Origin: Novosphingobium endophyticum
Lineage (GTDB): Bacteria; Pseudomonadota; Alphaproteobacteria; Sphingomonadales; Sphingomonadaceae
Direction: 5' to 3'
DNA: 41,297 nt
Assembly: GCF_014640675.1 (NCBI RefSeq)
Contig: NZ_BMHK01000032.1
Coordinates: 1 to 41,297, forward strand
Positions 14,695 to 23,303 of the stretch are shown here, in pieces. The first letter of the stretch is position 1, and the number at the start of each line of letters is the position of its first letter. A program made the position numbers and the translations under genes. Under the pieces are notes generated by a model. That model worked only from the letters and a program-made list of their open reading frames with translations. It made no database searches and had not been told where the DNA came from.

Positions 14695-15693
14695 GTGAAG
14701 ACCTGGAAATTCACGACCGATGAGATCGCCGCCGGTAAGCGCTATGACGCGTGGTGTAATGCCATGGGCCGGCTCAACCTGCCCGTCGGCTCCATCACCG
14801 ATCCGAATGACTTCCACGGGGCGGTCTCTTGTCTTACTTCACCGCTTGGCATCGAATTTGCCCGTGTCGATGCAGCAGCGCAGGAAATTTCCGACCAATA
14901 TCCCAAGCAGCCTTCCGCCATCTGGCTGGCGCTGCTTGTCGAGGGACGCGCAACGCTGGTGGATGGTGAGCGGCGCATTGACCTTGTCCCCGGCGACCTG
15001 TTGTTCGGCCCGACCGGGGCGCCCGCGCGCCTGCTGTTCTCCACGCCCTTCCGCCAGCTGTTTGTAAAGGTGCCGCATGTAGCGCTGAGCCCGCGGCTGC
15101 TCGCCCCCTTATCACTGCCGCTCGGCTATCTGCCGGGCCAGGGCGGAATAAACCACATTTTTTCGAGTATGCTCGGGTCGCTCGCCAATGCCATTGACGA
15201 TCTGGTGGCAGATCAGTTGCGGCCCATTGAACTGTCCCTTACCGAATTTATGCTGACTTGCCTGACCGGGCAGAGCTCCACGCCGCTCATCGGATGCAGC
15301 GCCAATGCAAGGGCGTCCAATCTGCACAGCTTCTGCCAGACGATCGAAGCCAATCTCGCCGACCCTGATCTTAGCCCGGCCAAGGTCGCCGACGAACATG
15401 GCGTCTCGCTGCGTTATCTGCAAAAGCTGTTTTCGCAATCAGGCAAGACGTTTAGCAATTATGTGCGGATGCGTCGTCTGGAACGTTGCCGTGCAGACCT
15501 GATGAGCCCGGTCTACGTACAAATGTCGGTGACCGAAATCTGCTTTCGTTGGGGCTTCAGCGACTCGGCCCATTTCAGCCGCGCCTTCCGCAGCCAATAC
15601 GGCGTGCCACCCCGGGACTGCCGTCGGCTAGCCAATGAGGCTTCGGAAATGAACAGTTTCCGGCCAATTCGGACTTTTGCCCGCGCGACCTGA
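14695..15693 (+). CDS. AraC-family transcriptional regulator
   Basis: A 332-aa regulator with an N-terminal AraC_binding_2-type sensing half (WLALLVEGRA, DLVPGDLLFGP, about 70-110) and a C-terminal double helix-turn-helix (about 225-320). The latter holds SLRYLQKLFSQSG and the second-helix signature ICFRWGFSDSAHFSRAF. This layout is shared with NahR/AlkS-unrelated activators of aromatic operons. Start is GTG 14695 with GAGGAG 6 nt upstream. It lies 44 bp after the LigB gene in the same direction and probably activates the Rieske and TauD promoters at 12357-12645; its effector is unknown. Confidence 0.88.
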   Translation: MKTWKFTTDEIAAGKRYDAWCNAMGRLNLPVGSITDPNDFHGAVSCLTSPLGIEFARVDAAAQEISDQYPKQPSAIWLALLVEGRATLVDGERRIDLVPGDLLFGPTGAPARLLFSTPFRQLFVKVPHVALSPRLLAPLSLPLGYLPGQGGINHIFSSMLGSLANAIDDLVADQLRPIELSLTEFMLTCLTGQSSTPLIGCSANARASNLHSFCQTIEANLADPDLSPAKVADEHGVSLRYLQKLFSQSGKTFSNYVRMRRLERCRADLMSPVYVQMSVTEICFRWGFSDSAHFSRAFRSQYGVPPRDCRRLANEASEMNSFRPIRTFARAT

Positions 15694-15709
15694 TCCGGGA
15701 GGGCGACAT

Positions 15710-15731
15710 CCCGGGGCAGGCAAGCCCCGGG
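15710..15731. terminator. Hairpin between convergent araC-type gene and ureG
   Basis: A perfect 8-bp GC stem with a 6-nt loop, CCCGGGGC-aggcaa-GCCCCGGG, lies between two converging genes, 17 bp after one stop and 28 bp after the other. It has no clear T-tract on either side, so it is only a likely transcription stop or RNA-stabilising structure. Confidence 0.5.
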
Positions 15732-15759
15732 AAGCCTGGGCCGAAAATTGGGGATCGGT

Positions 15760-16392
15760 TTATGCCTCCCCATGCAGCGGAAGTCCGCCAGTTCTCGTGA
15801 TGAAGCCGACGATCTCCGGAAGCCCGATACCGTCTTTCAGATTGGTAAAGAGGAATGGCCGCGCATCGCGCATCTTCCGAGCATCACGGTCCATAATGTC
15901 GAGGCTCGCACCCACTAGCGGCGCTAGATCGATTTTATTGATGACAAGTAGGTCGGAGCGCGTAATGCCCGGGCCGCCCTTGCGCGGGATCTTGTCGCCT
16001 GCCGATACATCGATCACGTAAATCGTTATGTCGGCCAGTTCCGGGCTGAAGGTGGCGGCAAGATTATCTCCGCCACTTTCAACGAAAATGACGTCAAGCG
16101 CAGGAAAGCGCATGGTCATCTGCTCGATCGCGGCAAGGTTGATGCTCGCGTCTTCGCGGATTGCGGTGTGTGGGCAGCCACCGGTCTCAACCCCCATGAT
16201 CCGTTCGGGAACAAGTGCGCCCGAGCGGACAAGGAACTCGGCGTCCTCTCGCGTGTAAATGTCGTTGGTGATGGCCGCGATGTCATACTGATCCCGCATC
16301 GCCTTGCAGAGCCGATCGGTAAGCGCTGTCTTGCCTGAGCCGACCGGCCCGCCGATGCCGACCCGCAGCGGGCCGTTCAGGGAAATTGTCAT
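15760..16392 (-). CDS. ureG: Urease accessory GTPase UreG
   Basis: A 210-aa SIMIBI-class GTPase that delivers nickel to apo-urease in complex with UreF and UreD (UreH). The P-loop GPVGSGKTAL, the nickel-binding Cys-Pro-His in GGCPHTAIRED, ESGGDN and the NKIDL specificity motif are all present and the length is typical. The start overlaps the ureF stop (ATGA). It is the last gene of a 13-gene minus-strand run. Confidence 0.97.
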   Translation of the reverse strand: MTISLNGPLRVGIGGPVGSGKTALTDRLCKAMRDQYDIAAITNDIYTREDAEFLVRSGALVPERIMGVETGGCPHTAIREDASINLAAIEQMTMRFPALDVIFVESGGDNLAATFSPELADITIYVIDVSAGDKIPRKGGPGITRSDLLVINKIDLAPLVGASLDIMDRDARKMRDARPFLFTNLKDGIGLPEIVGFITRTGGLPLHGEA

Positions 16393-17069
16393 GAGCGGAA
16401 GAGCCTCGTGTAGAGCGTTTCGTGATGAAAGGAAGCCAGCTCGAGCAGCGGCGAGGCGCTGCCGAGATCCTCGACGGGCGTGAGCATGGCACGTGCGGCG
16501 ACGGTCTCGATATGGCTGGCCAAACGCGCCGTCGCGATCTGACCATCGGTTTGCCCAAGCGGCACCAGCCGAACGCCGGCCGAAACGAGATTGGCGGCGG
16601 TCGCGTGCAGATAGGCGTGGGTGGCGGGATTGAGCGCTATGTCATGGACCGCGCAGGCGAGACCCAGTATCGCGCAATGCGCTATTGGGCGATTGCCCCA
16701 GCGGCCAGCGAAGGCGTCCAGCACAGGGTGCGGCCAGGCGCGGCGGGTGACGGAGAGGAAGGACCGGCCCTGTTGATAGCTCTCGAGTGCGGTTTCGCTG
16801 CTGCTGCGGAAAGCGGTTGCGAGCTGGGCGATGCCATCAAAATCCTCGTTGTCGCTGGCCGTGCGCCATGCGTGAATGAAAAGCACGGCGTCAATCCAAC
16901 CGCCCCCGTGGGCAAGCACGGCATCGACATAGCTCACGAGACTGTCCAGATCGTGTACGCGGCCGTCGCTCACCGCCGTCTCGAGCCCATGGCTGTAGGT
17001 AAAGGCGCCGACAGGATAGGAGGGCGATGTCCAGGCAATCAGCCGCTGAAGTGCGGATTCAGTCAGCAT
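16389..17069 (-). CDS. ureF: Urease accessory protein UreF
   Basis: An all-helical protein of 226 aa that acts as the GTPase-gating partner in urease activation. Family hallmarks are SPSYPVGAFTYSHGLE near the N-terminus and the conserved C-terminal ASFHHETLYTRLFRS. Start ATG 17069 (MLTES) overlaps the His-rich end of ureE by 11 bp; an open frame further upstream has no homology. It is placed in the standard E-F-G order. Confidence 0.95.
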   Translation of the reverse strand: MLTESALQRLIAWTSPSYPVGAFTYSHGLETAVSDGRVHDLDSLVSYVDAVLAHGGGWIDAVLFIHAWRTASDNEDFDGIAQLATAFRSSSETALESYQQGRSFLSVTRRAWPHPVLDAFAGRWGNRPIAHCAILGLACAVHDIALNPATHAYLHATAANLVSAGVRLVPLGQTDGQIATARLASHIETVAARAMLTPVEDLGSASPLLELASFHHETLYTRLFRS

Positions 17070-17547
17070 GATGGTGATGGTGACCGTGATTCTGTTCTTT
17101 GTGCTCATGTTCGCGGCCGGCCGCATAGGCGCCCTGTTCCGGCACAAACGGGGCTTCTATGGTCACCACCCTAGCTCCCAGGCCTGTCAGCATCGCCCGG
17201 ATGACGTGATCTTCGCGCAGGCGGATGCAATCCTCGTGCAATTCGGCGGGAAGATGACGGTTCCCGACATGCCAAGCTATGCGGACAAGTCCAATTCCGG
17301 GGCCCGCGCGCACCTCCATCAATACTTCCGAAGCCGCGCCAAGCTCGATCAATCGTCCGTCGGATAACCGCAATGCATCGCCGTGCTGCAATATCGCGGC
17401 GCGGGGCAGGTCAAGCAGGAACTCGGTGCCGTGATCGGCCACATAGGCAAAGCGACGGCGATGACGCTCGTCATAGTCCAACGCGATGTGGTCACATGCG
17501 GGGCCAGTCCATTCTCCTGCAGCCAGAACTTCGCGCGCGGTCAGCAT
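17059..17547 (-). CDS. ureE: Urease nickel metallochaperone UreE
   Basis: About 162 aa that bring nickel to the UreDFG complex. The N-terminal peptide-binding domain and the nickel site GNRHLPAELHED are recognisable. The C-terminus ends in a histidine tail (HEHKEQNHGHHHHHAD), as in nickel-storing UreE versions. ATG 17547 is chosen because GAGG lies 11 nt upstream, at the end of ureC 13 bp away, and because the family begins with LTAREVL here. The longer frame from 17610 lies inside ureC. Confidence 0.95.
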   Translation of the reverse strand: MLTAREVLAAGEWTGPACDHIALDYDERHRRRFAYVADHGTEFLLDLPRAAILQHGDALRLSDGRLIELGAASEVLMEVRAGPGIGLVRIAWHVGNRHLPAELHEDCIRLREDHVIRAMLTGLGARVVTIEAPFVPEQGAYAAGREHEHKEQNHGHHHHHAD

Positions 17548-17560
17548 GGCAGTAACATCC

Positions 17561-19270
17561 TCAAAAAAGGAAATAACGTTGGGCAAACGGCAGCTCGGTT
17601 GCGGGTTCACAAGTCAGCAACTGCCCATCGGCACGTACTTCGTAAGTCTCCGGATCAACCTCTATATGCGGGGTCGCATCATTCAGGATCATTGCCTTCT
17701 TCCCGATTTGCCCGCGTGTGTTGCGTACCCCGACAAGCTCGCGTGAAAGCTCCAACTGGTTTGCGATCCCCTCCTCGATCGCCGCTTGCGACACAAAGTG
17801 AAACGAGGAAAGCGTCCGAGCGCGGCCATAGGCACCGAACATCGGACGGTAGTGCACCGGCTGGGGCGTCGGGATGCTGGCGTTGGGATCGCCCATTGGC
17901 GCCGCCGCGATGCTGCCGCCCTTGATAACGAGATCGGGCTTGGCAGCGAAGAAGGCCGGGGACCAGAGTACGAGGTCAGCAAGCTTGCCCACCTCGACCG
18001 ATCCCACAACATGTGCGATGCCGTGCGCTATCGCCGGGTTGATGGTGTATTTGGCGATGTAGCGACGCGCGCGGAAATTGTCGGCGTCCTCGTCAGCGCC
18101 AAGCGGACCGCGCTGCCGCTTCATCTTGTCTGCAGTCTGCCAGCACCGGATGATCGTCTCACCTACGCGCCCCATCGCCTGACTGTCTGATGACATGATC
18201 GAAAAGGCGCCAAGATCGTGGAGGATATCTTCTGCCGCTATCGTCTCCCGCCGGATACGGCTTTCGGCAAAGGCGACATCCTCGGCGATCCTCGGATCAA
18301 GGTGATGACACACCATGAGCATGTCGAGATGCTCATCGAGTGTATTGACGGTGTAAGGCCGGGTCGGGTTGGTCGAGGACGGGAGAACGTTGGGAAAACC
18401 CGCCAGCTTGATGATGTCGGGTGCATGGCCGCCCCCTGCCCCCTCAGTATGGAAAGCATGGATGGTCCGTCCCTTGAACGCCGCGATCGTACTCTCGACG
18501 AAGCCGCTTTCGTTGAGCGTATCGGTGTGGAGCCCCACCTGAACATCGAACCGGTCGGCCACGTCGAGGCAAGTATCGATCGCCGCGGGAGTTGTGCCCC
18601 AATCCTCGTGCAGCTTTAGTCCGCATGCCCCTGCCCGTACCATTTCCTCGAGCGCGTCGGGGCGGCTGGCGTTGCCCTTGCCGAAGAGACCGAAATTCAT
18701 CGGCAGATCCTCGAGCGCCTGAAGCATACGGCCGATGTGCCAGGGACCGGGGGTACATGTGGTGGCAAGCGTGCCATGCGCAGGGCCGGTGCCGCCGCCA
18801 AGCATGGTGGTTACACCCGAGTAAAGTGCATGCTCAACCTGTTGCGGACAGATGAAATGGATGTGCGGGTCGATCGCGCCCGCGGTCAGTATCTTGCCTT
18901 CACCGGCAATGATTTCGGTTCCCGGGCCTATGACAATGTCGATGCCCGGTTGGACATCCGGATTGCCTGCTTTGCCAATCGCCGCGATGCGACCGTCGCG
19001 GATCGCGACATCGGCTTTCACCACACCCCAATGGTCGAGAATGACGGCATTGGTGATGACCGTATCTGGTGATCCCTCCGCGCGAGTGGCCTGGCTTTGA
19101 CCCATTCCGTCGCGGATCACCTTACCGCCGCCGAACTTCACCTCCTCACCATAGACCGTCCGGTCCTCATCCACGCGGATCAGCAGCGTTGAATCGCCCA
19201 GGCGGATGCGGTCACCAACGGTGGGCCCGAACATTCCCGCATAGGCACGGCGCGAAAGAGTTACGGGCAT
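17561..19270 (-). CDS. ureC: Urease alpha (catalytic) subunit UreC
   Basis: A full-length 569-aa catalytic subunit that hydrolyses urea to ammonia and carbamate at a dinickel centre. All site residues are present, with a uniform +2 offset from the Klebsiella enzyme: His136, His138, carbamylated Lys219 (GLKLHED), His248, His274 and Asp362. The mobile-flap Cys321-His322 is in MVCHHL. Start and stop fit neighbours closely, 4 bp from ureB and 13 bp from ureE. There is every sign of an active enzyme. Confidence 0.98.
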   Translation of the reverse strand: MPVTLSRRAYAGMFGPTVGDRIRLGDSTLLIRVDEDRTVYGEEVKFGGGKVIRDGMGQSQATRAEGSPDTVITNAVILDHWGVVKADVAIRDGRIAAIGKAGNPDVQPGIDIVIGPGTEIIAGEGKILTAGAIDPHIHFICPQQVEHALYSGVTTMLGGGTGPAHGTLATTCTPGPWHIGRMLQALEDLPMNFGLFGKGNASRPDALEEMVRAGACGLKLHEDWGTTPAAIDTCLDVADRFDVQVGLHTDTLNESGFVESTIAAFKGRTIHAFHTEGAGGGHAPDIIKLAGFPNVLPSSTNPTRPYTVNTLDEHLDMLMVCHHLDPRIAEDVAFAESRIRRETIAAEDILHDLGAFSIMSSDSQAMGRVGETIIRCWQTADKMKRQRGPLGADEDADNFRARRYIAKYTINPAIAHGIAHVVGSVEVGKLADLVLWSPAFFAAKPDLVIKGGSIAAAPMGDPNASIPTPQPVHYRPMFGAYGRARTLSSFHFVSQAAIEEGIANQLELSRELVGVRNTRGQIGKKAMILNDATPHIEVDPETYEVRADGQLLTCEPATELPFAQRYFLF

Positions 19271-19274
19271 CGCG

Positions 19275-19586
19275 TCAATTCTCCAGAGCGCCCATGACGT
19301 TCGCCCGGAAGCCGGTCACGATGCGCCTTCCAGAAAAAGGGATCAGGGAAATCTCACGGCTCTGCCCCGGCTCGAAGCGGACTGCGGTTCCCGAGGGGAT
19401 GTCGAGCCGATACCCGCGCGCAGCAGCGCGGTCGAAGTCCAGCGCCGGATTGACCTCCATGAAGTGGTAATGGCTTCCGACTTGGATCGGGCGGTCACCT
19501 GAGTTGGCGACGGTCAGCGTAATCGGCACGCGATCAGCGTTGAGCACGATGTTTCCCTCAGCCGGCAGAATCTCGCCCGGGATCAT
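19275..19586 (-). CDS. ureB: Urease beta subunit UreB
   Basis: A 103-aa structural subunit of the urease trimer. The N-terminal MIPGEILPAEG and the GSHYHFMEVNPAL motif are diagnostic. The start overlaps the ureA stop (ATGA), so A and B are separate chains, as is usual in proteobacteria, and are translationally coupled. No anomalies were seen. Confidence 0.97.
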   Translation of the reverse strand: MIPGEILPAEGNIVLNADRVPITLTVANSGDRPIQVGSHYHFMEVNPALDFDRAAARGYRLDIPSGTAVRFEPGQSREISLIPFSGRRIVTGFRANVMGALEN

Positions 19587-19885
19587 CGGATCGGCCTGTT
19601 CACGGTGACGAGCTTTGTGCCGTCAGGAAAAGTCGCCTCGACCTGGATGTCATGGATCATCTCTGCGACGCCTTCCATCACTTGCGCGCGCGTCAGGACG
19701 TGGCCGCCACTCGCCATCAGTTCCGCCACGCTGCGTCCGTCGCGTGCGCCTTCGACAACATGCTCCGTGATGAGTGCGACCGCTTCCGGGTGATTGAGCT
19801 TTACTCCGCGCTCGCGCCGGCTACGCGCGACCATCGCCGCCATCGCGACCAGCAGCTTGTCCTTCTCGCGTGGGGTAAGGTTCAT
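19583..19885 (-). CDS. ureA: Urease gamma subunit UreA
   Basis: A 100-aa structural subunit with the family start MNLTPREKDKLLV, the LNHPEAVALI helix and the C-terminal FPDGTKLVTV. It starts 1 bp after the ureD stop. Length and motifs are normal for the stand-alone gamma chain. Confidence 0.97.
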   Translation of the reverse strand: MNLTPREKDKLLVAMAAMVARSRRERGVKLNHPEAVALITEHVVEGARDGRSVAELMASGGHVLTRAQVMEGVAEMIHDIQVEATFPDGTKLVTVNRPIR

Positions 19886-19886
19886 C

Positions 19887-20768
19887 TCAGCAATACCAGA
19901 CTGCAGGCAGCCGGTCCGGCAGACCGAGCGTCGCTGCGCGCAATGCTGACGCGGCCCGCATCACCCGGCTACGCAGCAGGCGGGAATCCGCATCGATCAG
20001 CCGAACCAGAAGCAGTTCGCCAAAACAAGTTGCGCAGCCATCCGACATTTCGCGGGCGAGAGGCAAATGATCCGCCGCGTCCGCGCCGGCATAGACCATT
20101 GTCGCAAGTGCACGTGCGGGTCCAAGGCAGAAGGGCTGCGCCGCGATTTCAGCAAATTTGCCGTCGATGTGGAGCGCATCGGCCCAGATCAACTCGTCCG
20201 AGCGCCAGATGCGCCATTCGTCGTGAATCAGCCCCTCGGCATAAACCTCCCCCATGGCGGCGCGTCCGAACACGATCGTCTCGACAGCCAACAGCCGCGC
20301 ATCGGCGGCGAGATGCGCGTGGAGATGACGGCGCACCTGGCTGCGGTCGAACAGTATCGCCTCCTGCGCCAGCCATTCGCAGCGACCACCTTCGGCAATA
20401 TTGATCCGGGTCTCTATGTGGATGGCGGGATCATCCGGAAGCACGCGGTAGAGCTTCTCGGCAGCTTGTGTGGAAACCGTGGCACATGCGCCCGGTTCGA
20501 TGCTGATGTCGAGCACGACACGGTCCCCGCCGGTCAGGCCGCCGCTCGTGGTGATGGAAACCGCCTGCGGAAAATCACCAGTTTCGATATCTGGGAACAG
20601 AAGGCGGCAGGGAGCTTTCTGATAGAGATCGCTCAGCCCTGCCGGCCCGAAGGCGACCCGCGCTGCACCATCGACGCGCTGGTGGCGCGGAGGCAGCAGC
20701 GACTTCTCGGCCGCTTCATGGGCCTGTTCCGTCACCTCACGCAATGGCAGGGTTCCAAGCAAGGTCAA
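19887..20768 (-). CDS. ureD: Urease accessory protein UreD (UreH)
   Basis: About 293 aa; the scaffold through which nickel passes from UreG to the apo-urease. The N-terminal GPAGLSDLYQKAPCRLLFPD, TTSGGLTGGDR and STQAAEKLYR are family signatures. The start is uncertain: TTG 20768 overlaps the hupE stop (TTGA) and has GGGA 6 nt upstream, while GTG 20735 would give 282 aa but lacks a usable ribosome-binding site. The open frame up to 20957 is inside hupE and is not credible. Position between a nickel permease and ureABC is standard. Confidence 0.92.
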   Translation of the reverse strand: MTLLGTLPLREVTEQAHEAAEKSLLPPRHQRVDGAARVAFGPAGLSDLYQKAPCRLLFPDIETGDFPQAVSITTSGGLTGGDRVVLDISIEPGACATVSTQAAEKLYRVLPDDPAIHIETRINIAEGGRCEWLAQEAILFDRSQVRRHLHAHLAADARLLAVETIVFGRAAMGEVYAEGLIHDEWRIWRSDELIWADALHIDGKFAEIAAQPFCLGPARALATMVYAGADAADHLPLAREMSDGCATCFGELLLVRLIDADSRLLRSRVMRAASALRAATLGLPDRLPAVWYC

Positions 20769-21343
20769 GCTATTCCCATGACGACAACGCGCTGGACCGT
20801 CCAGAATGCCCCAACCGCGCCAGTAAGATACAGGGCAGCGGTTCGCACCGGTTGCACCAACGAAATCGTCCGGAGGCCTGCCAGCTGTACGGTGAGGAGG
20901 CCCACGAAGACAAGTTCCCCCAGCGCAATGCCAAGATTGAAGAATGTCAGGCTCCATAAGGGCCCGTCCGGTGCGACACCGACCCCGTGCAGCGCGCTGC
21001 CAAAGCCGAGCCCGTGAAGCAGGCCAAACAGCAGGACCGTAAGCAGGTGTCGGTTCAAGGCATTCGGGATGTCGATCACACCGGTGGCATGGAGCGCTTC
21101 ACGCGCCATGACGGCGATGGATAGGGCAATCACGATTTCTACCGGTGGAGACGGAATGTTCACCAGCTGATAGAAGACCAATGCAAGCGAGATCGAATGG
21201 CCGATGGTGAAAGCGGCAACGAGGGCGATGAGTTGCTTGCCGGACGCGAGCAAGCACAGGCAGAGCAGGAAGGCGAGGTGATCCCATCCCGTCCAGATGT
21301 GAAACACACCCTGCCTCAGCGCTTCGACGGTGATCTCACCCAT
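20765..21343 (-). CDS. hupE: HupE/UreJ-type nickel permease
   Basis: A 192-aa integral membrane protein with about six hydrophobic helices, of the HupE/UreJ_2 family that imports nickel for urease or hydrogenase. The metal-contacting signatures GWDHLAFLL, FTIGHSISL and FGLLHGLGF are present. There is no cleavable signal peptide. It lies directly before ureD and overlaps its probable start, which makes urease its likely client. Just upstream, an ATGATGATG-initiated 12-codon frame ends inside its start (ATGGGTGA). Confidence 0.9.
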   Translation of the reverse strand: MGEITVEALRQGVFHIWTGWDHLAFLLCLCLLASGKQLIALVAAFTIGHSISLALVFYQLVNIPSPPVEIVIALSIAVMAREALHATGVIDIPNALNRHLLTVLLFGLLHGLGFGSALHGVGVAPDGPLWSLTFFNLGIALGELVFVGLLTVQLAGLRTISLVQPVRTAALYLTGAVGAFWTVQRVVVMGIA

Positions 21344-21399
21344 TGGTCGTTCCGATCGGTTTCGACATCATCATTTCCTCGCTCTGGTACACAGGCGCA

Positions 21400-22572
21400 T
21401 CACCGCTGCATGCGCTCAAGTATGGAGACGTAGTTGGCGACGGCCGTCCCGCCCATATTGTAGACCCCGGCGAAATCCGCGTTCGGAAGCTGCATGTCGC
21501 CCGCTTCTCCGACCAATTGCATGGCGGCCATGATGTGCATCGATACGCCGGTAGCACCGACAGGATGGCCCTTCGACTTCAGTCCGCCGGAGCGATTGAC
21601 CGGAAGCTTCCCATCTGCCTGGATCCAGCCTTCAAGGGCCGCTTGCGCACCCTTCCCGCGCTGAGCCAGCCCCATGACCTCATATTCAATGAGCTCGGCG
21701 ATAGTGAAGCAGTCGTGCGTCTCCACAAGGGACAGATCGTCGATCGAAACTCCGGCGGCATCGAGCGCACGGACCCAGGCCTGGGCACCCGCTTCGAACC
21801 AGGTCGGGTCGCGGCGCGAAAGCGGCAGATAATCGTTCACCTGAACCGCCGCCCGAAAGCGGATCGCGCGGCGTAGCGTGCGCGCCGTGTCGGCGTCGGC
21901 GAGCACCACGGCGGCCGCTCCATCGCTCAACGGAGAACAGTCAGTCCGCTTCAGCGGCGCGGCGACAAAGGGATTTTTCTCCGACGGGGTACGGCAAAAT
22001 TCATAGCCAAGGTCACGACGCATATGCGCGAACGGATTGTCGAGACCATTTCGATGATTTTTGGCGGCGATTGTCGCAAGTGCGTCCGACTGGTCGCCAA
22101 ATCGCTGGAAATAGGCGCTGGCGATTTGGCCGAAAACTCCTGCGAACCCTGCCTCGATTTCCCCTTCTTCCCTGCGATAGGAGGCGCCGAGCAGATTCTC
22201 GGCTGCCGCAGCCGTTGTAACGCCGGTCATCTTCTCGACGCCGACAACGAGGGCAATTCGCCCACGCCCCGCAGCTATGAAATCGCGGGCCGCATAGATC
22301 GCAGCCGCGCCCGAGGCGCACGCGTTTTCAACGCGAACGGCAGGCTTGCCATGAAGCTCAGGCACAGCATTCGCGACAAGCGAACCGGGGAAATTCTGAC
22401 GGCTGAACCCCGCGTTGAACTGACCGACAAAGACGGCATCCACGTCCTGTGTTGGGACCCCGGCGTCCTCCACCGCCGCGCCCGCGACGCGAGCGATCAG
22501 CGCTTCGGTATCGGGATCATCCAGCCGGCCGAAGGGGCTGTGCCCCCAACCGACGATCGATGCTTCACTCAT
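21400..22572 (-). CDS. Thiolase (acetyl-CoA C-acetyltransferase family)
   Basis: About 390 aa. Unlike the thiolase-like protein at 2701, this one keeps the nucleophile Cys in ENACASGAAA, the HDCFTIAE block and GHPVGATG, so thiolysis or Claisen chemistry is plausible. ATG 22572 (MSEASIVGWG) has AGGAG 8 nt upstream; the ATG at 22599 lacks support. It resembles the SCP2-type/acetyl-CoA acetyltransferase subgroup, which often uses a DUF35 partner, but none adjoins it. It lies 43 bp after the aldolase gene and 56 bp before hupE, within the urease-containing run. Confidence 0.86.
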   Translation of the reverse strand: MSEASIVGWGHSPFGRLDDPDTEALIARVAGAAVEDAGVPTQDVDAVFVGQFNAGFSRQNFPGSLVANAVPELHGKPAVRVENACASGAAAIYAARDFIAAGRGRIALVVGVEKMTGVTTAAAAENLLGASYRREEGEIEAGFAGVFGQIASAYFQRFGDQSDALATIAAKNHRNGLDNPFAHMRRDLGYEFCRTPSEKNPFVAAPLKRTDCSPLSDGAAAVVLADADTARTLRRAIRFRAAVQVNDYLPLSRRDPTWFEAGAQAWVRALDAAGVSIDDLSLVETHDCFTIAELIEYEVMGLAQRGKGAQAALEGWIQADGKLPVNRSGGLKSKGHPVGATGVSMHIMAAMQLVGEAGDMQLPNADFAGVYNMGGTAVANYVSILERMQR

Positions 22573-22615
22573 GTCAAATCTCCTGGAGTGACGTGTCACC
22601 GACGGTAAATGCCGA

Positions 22616-23269
22616 TCAGCTGATCATCTGGCCGGTTTTCTGCCAGTCCGCGAGAAAGCCCTGAATTCCCTTGTCGGTGAGCGGATGATTAAATAGGTTC
22701 TTGATGACGGCATGTGGCGCGGTCACCACATCGGCGCCTATCTTCGCTGCCTCGAGGACATGCACGGGGTGACGTACGCTCGCCACGAGGATCTCGGTAT
22801 CGAAGGCGTAATTGTCGTAGATCTGGCGAATGTCGGCGATCAGCTTCATGCCGTCAAAGCCGACATCGTCGTGGCGGCCGACGAAGGGCGAAATGAAGGT
22901 CGCGCCGGACTTGGCCGCGAGCAGCGCCTGATTGGCCGAAAAGCACAGCGTGACATTGACCATGGTGCCGTCACCCGTCAGCGTCTTGCAAGTCCTGAGG
23001 CCATCAAGGGTAAGCGGGACCTTGATCGCGACATTGTCAGCGATCTTTCTCAGCACCTCCGCCTCTTTCATCATGCCTTCATGATCAAGGGCGATGACTT
23101 CCGCCGATACAGGCCCGGGCACGATCGCGCATATCTCCTTGACGACATCGAGGAAGGCGCGGCCTGACTTGTGAATTAACGAAGGATTGGTGGTTACGCC
23201 ATCGAGCAACCCCGTTTCCGCCAGCTCGGCGATTTCCCTGGTGTCGGCAGTATCTACGAAGAATTTCAT
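22616..23269 (-). CDS. Transaldolase-family aldolase (fructose-6-phosphate aldolase type)
   Basis: A 217-aa short transaldolase (TalC/Fsa size). MKFFVDTADTREIAEL, GVTTNPSLIHKSG, the Schiff-base lysine in NVAIKVPLT and NVTLCFSANQA are typical. The short form either performs aldol cleavage of fructose-6-phosphate or related dihydroxyacetone aldols, or acts as a transaldolase. ATG 23269 has AAGGA 8 nt upstream. Its setting between an amidohydrolase and a thiolase suggests use on a catabolic intermediate rather than in the pentose phosphate pathway; that is inference. Confidence 0.9.
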   Translation of the reverse strand: MKFFVDTADTREIAELAETGLLDGVTTNPSLIHKSGRAFLDVVKEICAIVPGPVSAEVIALDHEGMMKEAEVLRKIADNVAIKVPLTLDGLRTCKTLTGDGTMVNVTLCFSANQALLAAKSGATFISPFVGRHDDVGFDGMKLIADIRQIYDNYAFDTEILVASVRHPVHVLEAAKIGADVVTAPHAVIKNLFNHPLTDKGIQGFLADWQKTGQMIS

Positions 23270-23303
23270 GCGCGTCCTTTGTGGAAGAGGTACGTTGCCA
23301 GAC

